From: an uncultured Bacteroides sp.
GTDB lineage: Bacteria > Bacteroidota > Bacteroidia > Bacteroidales > Bacteroidaceae
Length of the DNA: 64,000 nucleotides
Assembly: GCA_945965395.1 (NCBI GenBank)
Contig: CAMFND010000093.1
Span: 1-64,000, forward strand
Direction of reading: 5' to 3'
The translations under genes and the position numbers were made by a program. Below the pieces are notes generated by a model, which saw only the letters and a list, made by a program, of their open reading frames with translations, did no database searches and had not been told where the DNA came from. Shown one piece after another: positions 11,922 through 22,153 of the stretch; position 1 is the first letter of the stretch; every line of letters begins with the position of its first letter.

Positions 11922-12680
11922 TCAGAACCAGTCTTTCAATTCCGAAGCCTTGGCCTTGCTGATGATGATTTTCTCGGGCACCGGCACTTTCAGGTTGATG
12001 GCCAACCGTCCGTTGAACCACAGGTTGATGTCGGATACGGCCTTCCGCGACACAATAAACTGGCGGTTGGCCCGGAAGAAATCGTGCGGATTCAATTGCT
12101 CGGCCAGTTCATCGAGCGACTGGGAGAAAACAAATTCTTTCCCCTCACTATCTACCGCCTTAACCAGCCCGTTGGAGATATAGAAATACTGGATAACCTC
12201 CACCGACACAGGTAGAAGTTTATCCCCCTTCACCGGCACCAGAAAATGTGTCTTGTAATTCTCTTCCTTTTTCAAACTACGGATAATGGCCGACAAGTCA
12301 GGCTGTTTTTCTTCCTTCACCTGTCCGCCCAGCAATTCCAGTTTGTGCATGGCCTCCTGCAAATCAGTCCGGCTGATGGGCTTGAGCAGATAGGCCACAC
12401 TGTTCACCTTAAAGGCCCGCAAGGCATATTCATCGTAAGCCGTAGTAAAGATAATGGGGCACGTGATGTCTACCTGCGCACAGATGTCGAAAGCTGAGCC
12501 GTCGGCCAGATGAATGTCCATAAACACCAGCTCCGGCATGGGATGCGTGCGAAACCACTCCACTCCGTCGAAAATACTGTCTACTTCGCCGACGATTTCA
12601 AAATCGGTATCCACTTCCTGCATTACGGCCTTCAGATTACGCAAGGCCGCTTTTTCATCTTCTATAATTAAAGTCTTCAT
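11922..12680 (-). CDS. LytTR-type response regulator
   Basis: MKTLIIEDEKAAL...VFMDIHLADG receiver domain; C-terminal FFRANRQFIVS LytTR domain; overlaps the kinase gene by ATGA. Confidence 0.9.
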   Translation of the reverse strand: MKTLIIEDEKAALRNLKAVMQEVDTDFEIVGEVDSIFDGVEWFRTHPMPELVFMDIHLADGSAFDICAQVDITCPIIFTTAYDEYALRAFKVNSVAYLLKPISRTDLQEAMHKLELLGGQVKEEKQPDLSAIIRSLKKEENYKTHFLVPVKGDKLLPVSVEVIQYFYISNGLVKAVDSEGKEFVFSQSLDELAEQLNPHDFFRANRQFIVSRKAVSDINLWFNGRLAINLKVPVPEKIIISKAKASELKDWF

Positions 12681-13720
12681 ATCAAAGGCAGAATAACGGT
12701 GAAACGATGATTTTCCTCTTTTACGATTATGTCTTTTTTATACAGCAACTGATAGCGCTTGGCCAGATTTGCCAGTCCGATGCCCATTCCGGCACTCCCT
12801 CCCCGCTTGGGTTGAAGCGGATTACTCACCTCCACCGTGCCACCTTCGGCTATCACAGACACTGTCAACGGACGGCGGTTACTGATTTCATTGTGCTTCA
12901 CGGCATTCTCCACCAATAACTGCAGGGCCATGGGTGGCAGTTTCCGTGACATCAGTTCCGGATGAATACGGATGTCAAACTGAAGATTCTCTTCATAACG
13001 CACCTGCAAAAGATACATGTACGACTGTACAAACTCCATCTCCTCGCGCAAAGTCACAGAATGCGACTCGTTGTCCTGCAAGGTGTAGCGCATTACCCGC
13101 GACAGTTCTTCCAGATAGTGGCGGGCCTTATTGGGCGACTCCCGAATCAAAAGGTACAAGGTGTTCAGCGAGTTAAACAGCATGTGGGGGTTCAACTGGC
13201 TTTTCAAGGCTTCGTACTGATTGATGACATTCTCCATGCGCAACTGCTGGTTTTCGAGCAGCATCTTACGGCTCTTCCGGTTCTGATGGAAAAAGTAGCA
13301 GCTTCCCGTCACAATGCAGGTTATCAGGAAATCACGCAAGGGATGAAGATAATGATGAAGCATGGCATCAATGGCAGGCACATCGAAATGCTGATGCAGG
13401 TAAACAAAGCATTTGCCCAACAGGTTACTTACTACCCAGGTCAGCACAAATGAACAAACCACCTTTTTCCACCCGATAGAAACCATATCGCTATTGAAAC
13501 GGAACACGGCTTCATTCAGGAAAAAGAGAAAAAGAAGGGAAAGGTACGTGAACAGTACCTCATTGCCCACATCGGCCCAGTGCATACCCGGAAACGAAAG
13601 CCCGTCAGCCGAATACGGATTCGACAAGGTAATCAGTTCCGGGAAATGCGTAAGGAATGCCACCATGATGGAAATGGCATTCACTATCAGCACATATTTA
13701 TTGCTCCAGATTCGCTTCAT
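12677..13720 (-). CDS. LytS/YehU-type membrane sensor histidine kinase (His_kinase, PF06580-like)
   Basis: LKSQLNPHMLFNSLNTLYLLI H-box, VENAVKHNEIS N-box, GMGIGLANLAKRYQLLY; N-terminal TM segments. Confidence 0.9.
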   Translation of the reverse strand: MKRIWSNKYVLIVNAISIMVAFLTHFPELITLSNPYSADGLSFPGMHWADVGNEVLFTYLSLLFLFFLNEAVFRFNSDMVSIGWKKVVCSFVLTWVVSNLLGKCFVYLHQHFDVPAIDAMLHHYLHPLRDFLITCIVTGSCYFFHQNRKSRKMLLENQQLRMENVINQYEALKSQLNPHMLFNSLNTLYLLIRESPNKARHYLEELSRVMRYTLQDNESHSVTLREEMEFVQSYMYLLQVRYEENLQFDIRIHPELMSRKLPPMALQLLVENAVKHNEISNRRPLTVSVIAEGGTVEVSNPLQPKRGGSAGMGIGLANLAKRYQLLYKKDIIVKEENHRFTVILPLI

Positions 13721-13729
13721 GCTGCAAAG

Positions 13730-14647
13730 TTATTCATTTTTTGCCGACTTACGTGCCGACACATACATGCCGGGACGAAAATCTTTTTGCGGATGAGCCA
13801 CACGGGCATACACTTTGATGGAACGGTTGGCATTGTCTACCATCTGGTCAATGGAAACCAGTACGGCTTCGAAGGTTTCATTTCCCATTCCGTTTACATG
13901 GAACTCCATACGGTCGCCCACATTCAACTTATCCAGATCTTTTTCGTAGGCTGTAAGCTGCAGCATCGGGGCCTGCTTGTCAATCACATCGCACACGGGC
14001 TCACCTACATTGAAATATTTTCCTACGTTCACGTTCATGTTCGTGACATAGCCGTTTAAAGGTGCTTTTATTTCCAGATAAGGCTGAATACCTTTTGTCT
14101 GCAAGCTGCGGGCATCCACTCCCAAAATCAGCAACTGGGCCGCAGCTGCGTCCAGACGACTCTTCATCGACAAATATTCCGCCTTGCTCTGCTGCATCCG
14201 TTTTTGTGAAGCAGCCTCATGAGAAGCCAGATTCTGCTGGCGAAGATATTCTTTTTCCAGGAACTCTGTCTGCGCAGCTGCATCGAGCCAGGTTTGCTGC
14301 AAAGCTATGAATTCCGGATTCTCCAGTGTCAGGATGACCTGGTTTTTACGCACATAATCGCCCGGAAGGAAAGACACGCTGTGTACAGCCCCGCCCATAC
14401 TAAGAGTAATCGTTGCGTGTTGCTGTGGCGGTATCATCAAGATACCGTTAAAAGAAGGTGCATTGGCCACCTGAGTAGCTCCCGTAGTACCGTCCACTTT
14501 CAGGCTGTCAGCAGATGCCTGAAGACTGTCCTGCTGTACGGGCTGTACCGCTGTAGATTCATCGGATGTTTTTTCAGTGGCACCACCTCCGCAAGAGGCC
14601 ATCATCAGCGAGTAGCATAAGGCTGAGAAAAAAAGAATTTGTTTCAT
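13730..14647 (-). CDS. RND efflux periplasmic adaptor lipoprotein (CusB/CzcB-like)
   Basis: Lipobox MMASC; membrane-fusion-protein features (GGAVHSVSFLPGDYVRKNQVILTLENPEF, IKAPLNGYVTNMNVNVGKYFNVGEPVC). Confidence 0.88.
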   Translation of the reverse strand: MKQILFFSALCYSLMMASCGGGATEKTSDESTAVQPVQQDSLQASADSLKVDGTTGATQVANAPSFNGILMIPPQQHATITLSMGGAVHSVSFLPGDYVRKNQVILTLENPEFIALQQTWLDAAAQTEFLEKEYLRQQNLASHEAASQKRMQQSKAEYLSMKSRLDAAAAQLLILGVDARSLQTKGIQPYLEIKAPLNGYVTNMNVNVGKYFNVGEPVCDVIDKQAPMLQLTAYEKDLDKLNVGDRMEFHVNGMGNETFEAVLVSIDQMVDNANRSIKVYARVAHPQKDFRPGMYVSARKSAKNE

Positions 14648-14667
14648 CTTGCTATGTTTTTTTATTT

Positions 14668-17600
14668 TTATTCGGTATATAATTCGATTTCCAACACGGA
14701 TACATTGTATGCATACACTGTCTCTATATAATTCCGGCGAATGTCACGGGAAGCATTCAGACTCTGCACAAACTCCGTAATGTTGATTTCACTTTCCTTG
14801 AACTTCATCAAGGCACTTTCCTGCAAGGCGTCCGCCTCTTTCAACGCAGCCTTGGCATAATAATCCAGGCTTTCCTGCTGCTGGCATACACGACGGTAAA
14901 GCTCCTCTACCTTGTTATTCAGTTGCACACGGTTCTGGTCGGCCTCCCACTGAGCAATCTGCAAGCTCACCTTTGCCTGCTTGCTGCGACTACGCTGCGG
15001 GAAGAACAGAATGGGGAAAGACACTCCCACCATCCACGAATTCAAGCCATTCAGCGGAGCAATTTTCTGACGGACATAACCCAACGAAAATTCCGGGAAG
15101 AACTTGCTCCGTTCTATCCGAAGCTGCGATTTCTTTTCCTGCACCTGACTGGCAAAATAGTTCAGATGAGGAGCCGAAAGCATCCGGTCTTGCAAGGACA
15201 GCGGAAGCACAGCCAATGAACTGTCATTGGGAACCACCTGCTCACCGGCATAACATGCCCAGGCGAAACGGCGGGAAGCCAGTTCCATCTCCTCCCGTGC
15301 CTGCAAGCTGCGAGTGTGGAGTTCGGCAGCAAGTGTCGCAATCATATTACGCTCCGTCTGGTCAATATCTCCCTGCTGGTAACGCAAGTCGCCGCTCTCA
15401 CGTAACTTCAAAGCCATTTCTTCTTGCGCTCCATACAAATGATATAGGTGGAAAGCATACTGATAATATACCCAGGCACGTTTCACTTCGGCCACAATCT
15501 CTTTCTTCACCATGTCACGGTAATGAGTACCAGTGGTTACCTGGGCATTCACCAGCGCATTCTTATAAAAAGGAGTCAGCAAAGAGCCTAACGACTGTTC
15601 TACGGCCAGTTCATTATCTTTCTTGTATTCGCCGTTCAACTGTCCCCAAGAATAGCTGAACGAGGTATTTCCTCCATCCCACACCTCACCACGTGCTGCG
15701 CGGCTGCGTTCAATCTCCGCACTGGCCATCTTCAGACGGGGATGATTCTGCAAGGCTATCTCTACCGCCTCATCCAGGGTAATTGCTTTCTGCGGAGTGA
15801 CTGCAGAAACAGATACGGCTGCGAGGAGCAACATACACGTCATACCTGCCTTGCGTCCCAACCGTGCACGGTGTTTTTTCCGGCCCCACAGATGGGCTAT
15901 CACATTTACCAGACGATAGAATACCGGAATGACAATCAGGGTCAAAACAGTAGATACTATCAGACCACCAATCACTACCGTGGCCAGCGGACGCTGTACC
16001 TCGGATCCGGCAGAAGTAGCTACGGCCATCGGCACAAAGCCCAACGAAGCGACCAGTCCGGTCAGGAAAACAGGCCTCAACAGATGAGGACATCCTTTTG
16101 CAATAATTCGGTTCGTACACATGGTATATGTTTTTTCTTTTCGCAAATCATTAAAATGGTTAATCATCAGAATACCGTTCAACACGGCTACACCAAACAG
16201 GGCAATGAATCCTACGCCGGCTGAAATACTGAACGGAAGTCCGCGCAGCCACAGAGCTACCACACCGCCAATCAGTGACAAGGGCACCGTAGAAAAGACA
16301 ACCAATGAATAGATGACACTGCGGAAAGCAAAGAACAGCAACAGCAGAATCAGCATCAGCGCAATTGGAATGACAATGCTCAGGGTACGCACGGCATTCT
16401 GCAAGTTCTCAAACTGTCCGCCGTATTCCCAGTAGTATCCCGGTTTCAACTTGATATTTTTTTCCAGAGAGGTACGTATCTGTTCTACTACCTGCTGAAT
16501 ATCGGCATCGCGCACATTGACCCCAATGACAATCCGTCGTTTGGTCGCATCGCGGTTAATCTGCAAAGGACCGTTTTCCAAATCAATGCTGGCTACCTCG
16601 CTGACCGGTATCTGAATACCTTCGCCCGTGCGGACAAACAGTTTGTCGATATTCAAGTCCTTCACCTTTTCGTTGTCCAGACGAAGTACCAGGTCGAAAC
16701 GACGCTCGTTCTCAAAAACTACCCCGGCGGTTTCTCCAGCGTATGCCGTACGAATAATGGAATTCAATTCTTCTATATCAATGCCATAACGGGCTATTTT
16801 AGAACGGTCATACTTCACCAACAATTGTGGAAGTCCCATGGCCTGCTCCACCAGCACATCGGCAGCTCCAGGCACCTGTTCCACGTATTTCGCAGCTTCT
16901 TTGGCCTTAGCATACAGTTCAGTCATATCCTCTCCATACAGCTTGATGGCAATGTCGGCTTTGGCACCCGTCATCAACTCATTGAAGCGCAACTGGATAG
17001 GCTGGCTGAAGTTGAACTCTGCCCCTTCCACCGTTTCCAATGACTTCTTCATCTTCTCTACCATCTCTGCCCGACTACTAGCCGATGTCCATTCGCTGAA
17101 AGGCTTCATCACAATCATCACGTCGGCATCTTCCACCGCCATCGGGTCGGTTGGGACCTCTGCAGTACCAATCTTGGCAACCACATGCTTGATTTCCGGG
17201 AAATCCTGTTTCAGTTTCTTTTCAGCCTCAAGCGACACCTCGATGCTGCGGCTCAATGAACTACCTGCCGGAAGCGTCATCTGCATGGCAAAGTCACCTT
17301 CGTCAAGAGTTGGAATAAACTCGGCACCCAAGCGGGTAAACAGAAAGAACGAAAGTATTAATAAGGTAAAGGCTGACACCAGCGTACCCCATACATGCAA
17401 CAGACAGAAGTCCAGTGTCCGGCGATATACACGGTTCAATTTCTCAAAGAAGCGATCGGCCAATGTCGGTTTTACCGATACCGTACGTTTCAGGAACAAG
17501 GAAGCCATCATCGGCACATAAGTCAGCGACAGCAGCAAGGCACCGATAATACAGAAGACCAGCGTCTTGGCCATCGGAGTAAAGTATTTTCCTTCGATTC

Positions 17601-19002
17601 CGGTCAAAGTCAATATAGGGAAGAACACTATCAGAATAATCAGAACGGCAAACGTGGCGCTTCGTACGACATTACCGGCTCCTTTCTCCACCTCTGCATC
17701 CATTTCTTCTTTGCTAAGAGTACGTCCCATCAACCGACGGCCATAGATATGTGCCAAAATTCCTTCCAATATCACAATGGAACCATCTACCACAATACCA
17801 AAGTCGATGGCTCCCAAACTCATCAGGTTGGCAGATACACCGAACACCCGCATCAGGATAAAGGCAAAAAGCATAGCTAACGGGATTACGGAAGCCACAA
17901 TCAATCCTGCACGGACATTGCCGAGGAACAGAATCAATACCAAGAACACAATAATGGCTCCTTCCACCAGGTTGCGGATAACTGTCGAAATGTTACGGTT
18001 CACCAGTTCCGAGCGATTCAGATAAGGTTCTACACTGACTCCTTCGGGAAGCATCTTCTGTACCTTCGCCACGCGTTTCTCCAACTCCTGCGTGACCACA
18101 TTGGCATTGGCGCCCTTTAGCATCATGGCAATACCTCCCACGCATTCGCCTTCTCCATCCTTGGTCATAGCACCAAAACGCTTGGGAGCCCCATAGCGTA
18201 CTTTAGCAATGTCACTCACATGTACAGGGATTCCTCCACGATTGGTCACGACAATCTGTTCAATATCTTTCAAGTCGGCAATCATACCTTCCGAACGGAT
18301 GTAATAGGCACGGTTCACCTTTTCTATATAACTACCTCCAGTATTCTGGTTGTTGCGGCTCAATGCATCGTACACATCGCTGATGGTGATATTGAGCGAA
18401 TACAAAGCATCCGGATCGACAGCCACTTCATATTGCTTCAGGTATCCTCCGAAACTGTTGATTTCCACAATGCCCGGAATGCCCGAAAGCTGTCTTTTCA
18501 CAATCCAGTCTTGAATGGTACGCAACTCCATGGCATCATACTTGTCCTCATACCCAGGAGCTACTTTCAGTACATACTGGTAGATTTCACCCAAACCGGT
18601 GGTAATGGGCATCATCTCCGGCACACCCAACTCCGAAGGTATTTCTCCGGCCACGGTTTGTATCTGCTCATTCACCAGCTGACGGGTATCCAGTGTGGGC
18701 ACACTTTCCTTGAACACCACGGTCACCAGCGACAAGCCGAAACGGGATACGGAACGTATTTCCTCCACATTCATGATGTTGCTCATGGCCACTTCTATCG
18801 GAAAAGTAATCAACTGTTCCACCTCCTGAGGGGCCAAAGTGGGCGACACGGTAACAATCTGTACCTGATTATTGGTAATGTCGGGCACTGCATCGATGGG
18901 CAATGTCAGCATTGAATAAATGCCCCCAATCATTAAAAACAAGGTTGTCAGCACGACAAACAGTTTTTTTCGAATTGAAAAACGGACTATTTTCTTAAAC
19001 AT
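14668..19002 (-). CDS. CusA/CzcA-family heavy-metal RND transporter fused to a C-terminal TolC-like outer-membrane factor
   Basis: About 1053-aa RND domain, then GMTCMLLLAAVSVSAVTPQK (signal-peptide-like), then about 390-aa TolC-like domain (AITLDEAVEIALQNHPRLKMASAEIERSRAARG...). -7 box CAAAATTA at 19031-19038 (- strand). Confidence 0.9.
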   Translation of the reverse strand: MFKKIVRFSIRKKLFVVLTTLFLMIGGIYSMLTLPIDAVPDITNNQVQIVTVSPTLAPQEVEQLITFPIEVAMSNIMNVEEIRSVSRFGLSLVTVVFKESVPTLDTRQLVNEQIQTVAGEIPSELGVPEMMPITTGLGEIYQYVLKVAPGYEDKYDAMELRTIQDWIVKRQLSGIPGIVEINSFGGYLKQYEVAVDPDALYSLNITISDVYDALSRNNQNTGGSYIEKVNRAYYIRSEGMIADLKDIEQIVVTNRGGIPVHVSDIAKVRYGAPKRFGAMTKDGEGECVGGIAMMLKGANANVVTQELEKRVAKVQKMLPEGVSVEPYLNRSELVNRNISTVIRNLVEGAIIVFLVLILFLGNVRAGLIVASVIPLAMLFAFILMRVFGVSANLMSLGAIDFGIVVDGSIVILEGILAHIYGRRLMGRTLSKEEMDAEVEKGAGNVVRSATFAVLIILIVFFPILTLTGIEGKYFTPMAKTLVFCIIGALLLSLTYVPMMASLFLKRTVSVKPTLADRFFEKLNRVYRRTLDFCLLHVWGTLVSAFTLLILSFFLFTRLGAEFIPTLDEGDFAMQMTLPAGSSLSRSIEVSLEAEKKLKQDFPEIKHVVAKIGTAEVPTDPMAVEDADVMIVMKPFSEWTSASSRAEMVEKMKKSLETVEGAEFNFSQPIQLRFNELMTGAKADIAIKLYGEDMTELYAKAKEAAKYVEQVPGAADVLVEQAMGLPQLLVKYDRSKIARYGIDIEELNSIIRTAYAGETAGVVFENERRFDLVLRLDNEKVKDLNIDKLFVRTGEGIQIPVSEVASIDLENGPLQINRDATKRRIVIGVNVRDADIQQVVEQIRTSLEKNIKLKPGYYWEYGGQFENLQNAVRTLSIVIPIALMLILLLLFFAFRSVIYSLVVFSTVPLSLIGGVVALWLRGLPFSISAGVGFIALFGVAVLNGILMINHFNDLRKEKTYTMCTNRIIAKGCPHLLRPVFLTGLVASLGFVPMAVATSAGSEVQRPLATVVIGGLIVSTVLTLIVIPVFYRLVNVIAHLWGRKKHRARLGRKAGMTCMLLLAAVSVSAVTPQKAITLDEAVEIALQNHPRLKMASAEIERSRAARGEVWDGGNTSFSYSWGQLNGEYKKDNELAVEQSLGSLLTPFYKNALVNAQVTTGTHYRDMVKKEIVAEVKRAWVYYQYAFHLYHLYGAQEEMALKLRESGDLRYQQGDIDQTERNMIATLAAELHTRSLQAREEMELASRRFAWACYAGEQVVPNDSSLAVLPLSLQDRMLSAPHLNYFASQVQEKKSQLRIERSKFFPEFSLGYVRQKIAPLNGLNSWMVGVSFPILFFPQRSRSKQAKVSLQIAQWEADQNRVQLNNKVEELYRRVCQQQESLDYYAKAALKEADALQESALMKFKESEINITEFVQSLNASRDIRRNYIETVYAYNVSVLEIELYTE

Positions 19003-19182
19003 TTTCTTGTGTATTGATTGATGATGGAAACAAAATTACCTCACACCACACAATAAAAGCCCTACAAACGTGCGAAGCTGACAAATCAAGGGTTGAACTG
19101 ACCTATCAGGATGATGAAATGCCAAAATCGGGAGTACACGTGTAATCTTCGTTTTTTCTATGTCAGTGTGGCAGTTTTTTAT

Positions 19183-19190
19183 TATTTTTG
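19183..19190 (+). promoter_or_regulatory. -7 promoter box for grpE-dnaJ
   Basis: TATTTTTG upstream of grpE. Confidence 0.45.
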
Positions 19191-19279
19191 CAGCCAATTT
19201 GAATAAAACTGCCATTAAGGCACGAAATTTGTTAGAGGGAAAAGAAAACTATTCAAACGAAAATAAAAACCATTAAGAT

Positions 19280-19885
19280 ATGAACAACGAAAATAAAAAT
19301 CCAAACGTGGAAGAAGAATTGAAAAAGCAGTCACAAGAAGCTGCCGAGAATGAACAAACGACTTCCGAAGCATCAGAAGCACAGGAAAATGCCTCTTCAG
19401 AAGAAAAGGAACTGACTGCCGAAGAAAAGTTAGGAAAAGAACTGGAAGAAGCTCAGAAAGTCATCGAAGAGCAGAAAGACAAATACCTGCGTCTGTCTGC
19501 TGAATTCGACAACTTCCGCAAACGTACCTTAAAGGAAAAAGCTGAATTAATCAAAAACGGAGGAGAAAAAGCCATCAATGCTATCCTGCCGATTCTGGAC
19601 GATTTGGAACGTGCGCTGCAGAACATGCAGAAGGCAGAAGACGTGAAAGCCATTTATGAGGGAGTGGAACTGATTTACCAGAAGTTCTTGAAAAACCTAC
19701 ATCAGGAAGGCTTGGAAAAGATGGAACCTGTGGGCGAAGCATTCGATACTGACTTCCATGAAGCTGTGGCTTTGGTGCCTGCTCCAAGCGAAGAACAGAA
19801 AGGAAAGGTACTGGATTGTGTACAGACCGGATATAAACTGAACGAAAAAGTCATCCGCCATGCAAAAGTGGTGGTTGCCCAATAA
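19280..19885 (+). CDS. grpE: Nucleotide exchange factor GrpE
   Basis: DKYLRLSAEFDNFRKRTLKEKAELIKNG, ILPILDDLERAL, followed by dnaJ. Confidence 0.95.
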   Translation: MNNENKNPNVEEELKKQSQEAAENEQTTSEASEAQENASSEEKELTAEEKLGKELEEAQKVIEEQKDKYLRLSAEFDNFRKRTLKEKAELIKNGGEKAINAILPILDDLERALQNMQKAEDVKAIYEGVELIYQKFLKNLHQEGLEKMEPVGEAFDTDFHEAVALVPAPSEEQKGKVLDCVQTGYKLNEKVIRHAKVVVAQ

Positions 19886-19900
19886 TAAACAGGTATAGTC

Positions 19901-21085
19901 ATGGCGAAAAGAGATTATTATGAAGTGCTGGGGGTTGCCAAAACAGCCACGGCAGACGAAATAAAGAAGGCCTACCGAAAGAAGGCCATCCAATATCATC
20001 CGGACCGCAATCCGGGTGATAAGGAAGCGGAAGAGAAGTTCAAGGAAGCTGCAGAGGCCTACGAAGTATTGAGCAATCCGGACAAGCGTTCACGCTATGA
20101 CCAGTTTGGTTTTGCCGGAGTAGACGGTGCAGCCGGAGGTGGAAGTGGCTTTGGCGGATTTGGTGGCCAAGGCATGTCTATGGACGATATTTTCTCTATG
20201 TTCGGCGATATTTTCGGCGGACACGGAGGATTCGGCGGATTCAGCAGCGGATTTGGTGGCGGAGGCCAGTCACGTCAGCGGAAGTTCCGTGGTTCAGACT
20301 TGCGCGTAAAGGTGAAACTGAACCTGAAGGAGATTTCAACTGGAGTTGAAAAGAAATTCAAGCTGAAGAAATACGTAGAATGCAGCCACTGTCATGGTAC
20401 AGGAGCAGAAGGTGACGGAGGTACAGAAACTTGTCCTACATGTCACGGAACGGGTAGCGTAACCCGCACACAGCAGAGCATTTTCGGCATGATGCAGACA
20501 CAGTCTGTATGTCCGCAATGCGGCGGTGAAGGTAAAATCATCAAGAACAAATGTAAGGAATGTAACGGTGAAGGAGTGGTTTACGGTGAAGAAGTGGTAA
20601 CCGTGAAGATTCCGGCCGGAGTAGCTGAAGGCATGCAGGTGACCATCAACGGAAAAGGTAATGCCGGAAAGCACAACGGGGTACCGGGCGACTTGCTGGT
20701 ATTGATTGAGGAAGAAAAGCATCCGGAACTCATCCGCGACGAAAGTGACTTGATTTACAACCTTCTGTTAAGCGTACCGACCGCTGCATTAGGAGGTACG
20801 GTAGAAATCCCGACCATCGATGGAAAGGCAAAAATCAAGATTGAGCCGGGCACACAGCCGGGTAAAGTGCTTCGCTTGCGCGGCAAAGGTCTGCCAAACA
20901 TCAACAGCTACGGATACAACACTGGTACAGGCGACTTGCTGGTAAATATCAGCGTCTACATTCCGGAAACGTTGACGAAAGAAGAACGTCAGGCACTGGA
21001 AAAATGGCAGGAAGCAGAGAACTTCAAGCCAAATACAAGCCTGAAAGAAAAAATCTTCAAGAAATTCAGAAGTTTATTCGATTAA
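19901..21085 (+). CDS. dnaJ: Chaperone DnaJ
   Basis: J domain ([35 protein letters not shown]), G/F region, four CxxCxGxG zinc motifs. Confidence 0.97.
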   Translation: MAKRDYYEVLGVAKTATADEIKKAYRKKAIQYHPDRNPGDKEAEEKFKEAAEAYEVLSNPDKRSRYDQFGFAGVDGAAGGGSGFGGFGGQGMSMDDIFSMFGDIFGGHGGFGGFSSGFGGGGQSRQRKFRGSDLRVKVKLNLKEISTGVEKKFKLKKYVECSHCHGTGAEGDGGTETCPTCHGTGSVTRTQQSIFGMMQTQSVCPQCGGEGKIIKNKCKECNGEGVVYGEEVVTVKIPAGVAEGMQVTINGKGNAGKHNGVPGDLLVLIEEEKHPELIRDESDLIYNLLLSVPTAALGGTVEIPTIDGKAKIKIEPGTQPGKVLRLRGKGLPNINSYGYNTGTGDLLVNISVYIPETLTKEERQALEKWQEAENFKPNTSLKEKIFKKFRSLFD

Positions 21086-21105
21086 GCAACAGCTTTTCAG
21101 ATACA

Positions 21106-21146
21106 AGAAAGGACTGTCTCCCCTACAAGTGGAGTCAGTCCTTTCT
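21106..21146 (+). terminator. Terminator downstream of dnaJ
   Basis: AGAAAGGACTG...CAGTCCTTTCT inverted repeat. Confidence 0.7.
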
Positions 21147-21200
21147 GCATTTAAACACGACTCCTGCAAGTCTCCTATTTCGGCCGAAAGCCTTTTTCCC

Positions 21201-21286
21201 AGTACTTCCGAAGAAGTACTCCAGTACTGCATAGGGAGTACTCCAGTACTTTCGTGGAAGTACTACAGTACTCCTTAAGAAGTACT
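21201..21286. repeat. Array of four 20-nt AGTACT-armed palindromes, exact 22-bp pitch
   Basis: AGTACT occurs at 21201, 21215, 21223, 21237, 21245, 21259, 21267 and 21281 (strict 14/8 alternation). Confidence 0.97.
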
Positions 21287-21400
21287 GAAAAGAGAACAGG
21301 ACATTTCAAATTCTGCTCCGGTCCACATCGTCTTCTTTAAAATAAAATTTAAACCAGGACTAAAAAGAGATAACAGCCTAAATAGCAGTGACATTTTTTG

Positions 21401-21408
21401 TATTTTTG
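21401..21408 (+). promoter_or_regulatory. -7 promoter box upstream of the 21.4-kb ORF
   Basis: TATTTTTG. Confidence 0.4.
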
Positions 21409-21422
21409 GGGTAACAAAAAAA

Positions 21423-22079
21423 ATGAAAGTCATGAAAAAATATATCTTGCTGCTGACATTGTTCTGTCCGTTACTCGTTTTAGCACAGACAGAAAACCCG
21501 AAGTCGCTTCCTTCCGACTCCCTTTCCACGACATTGCATGCAGAACAGCTCATGGCTAAGGATACACTCAGTGTACCCCTGCCCGCTCCTGTTCCGCAGC
21601 ATTACCTATACTCTCCCTTCGATATGTATGGCATTACCCCGTTCAATTACGGCTATACCACCTGGGAGTTGCATAAAGGATTCAATGCCTCCATCGGCAT
21701 GAATGTCACGTTCAGTCCGAGCAAATACGCTCCTTCCGGAGTGGGTTTCGGTCAGGATGCCGCTTTCTTGTACGCCGTACCGCTGAACAAGCGCTTCAGC
21801 GTAGCAGGCGGATTGTATGCCAGCAACTTCAACTGGGGTGGCATCAACTACCGCAATGTAGGAATTACCGGCATTGCTGCGTTTAAAGTCAACGAACGTA
21901 TCAGTCTGTATGCCTATGGCAACAAATCGCTCATGCCGAAACGTTCACCCTATTACTATCCCATGCCAAATTTCGCTCCCGACCGGATTGGGGGAATGAT
22001 TAATTTCAAGTTTAATGAAAGCAGTTCCATCAGCATCGGAGTAGAAGGAATCAAGTACCCGCAAGGGGCTTACTGGTAA
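21423..22079 (+). CDS. Secreted/outer-membrane hypothetical protein
   Basis: Signal peptide KKYILLLTLFCPLLVLAQ (start may be 21432); Gly/aromatic-rich beta-strand-like C-terminus. Confidence 0.65.
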   Translation: MKVMKKYILLLTLFCPLLVLAQTENPKSLPSDSLSTTLHAEQLMAKDTLSVPLPAPVPQHYLYSPFDMYGITPFNYGYTTWELHKGFNASIGMNVTFSPSKYAPSGVGFGQDAAFLYAVPLNKRFSVAGGLYASNFNWGGINYRNVGITGIAAFKVNERISLYAYGNKSLMPKRSPYYYPMPNFAPDRIGGMINFKFNESSSISIGVEGIKYPQGAYW

Positions 22080-22153
22080 ATGAAATCGTAAAAAGAATAG
22101 GTTATCCTGATAAAAATGATGATATTTGCAGCTGTTTTTAAAAAGCAGAAATC

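Noticed and set aside
21178-21189. TTTCGGCCGAAA palindrome just before the AGTACT array
   Set aside because: Perfect, but only 12 bp and out of register with the 22-bp units; could be chance.
21201-21286. Simple terminator interpretation of the AGTACT array
   Set aside because: dnaJ already has a strong hairpin at 21106-21146, and these units lack T-runs; a terminator role does not explain four phased units.
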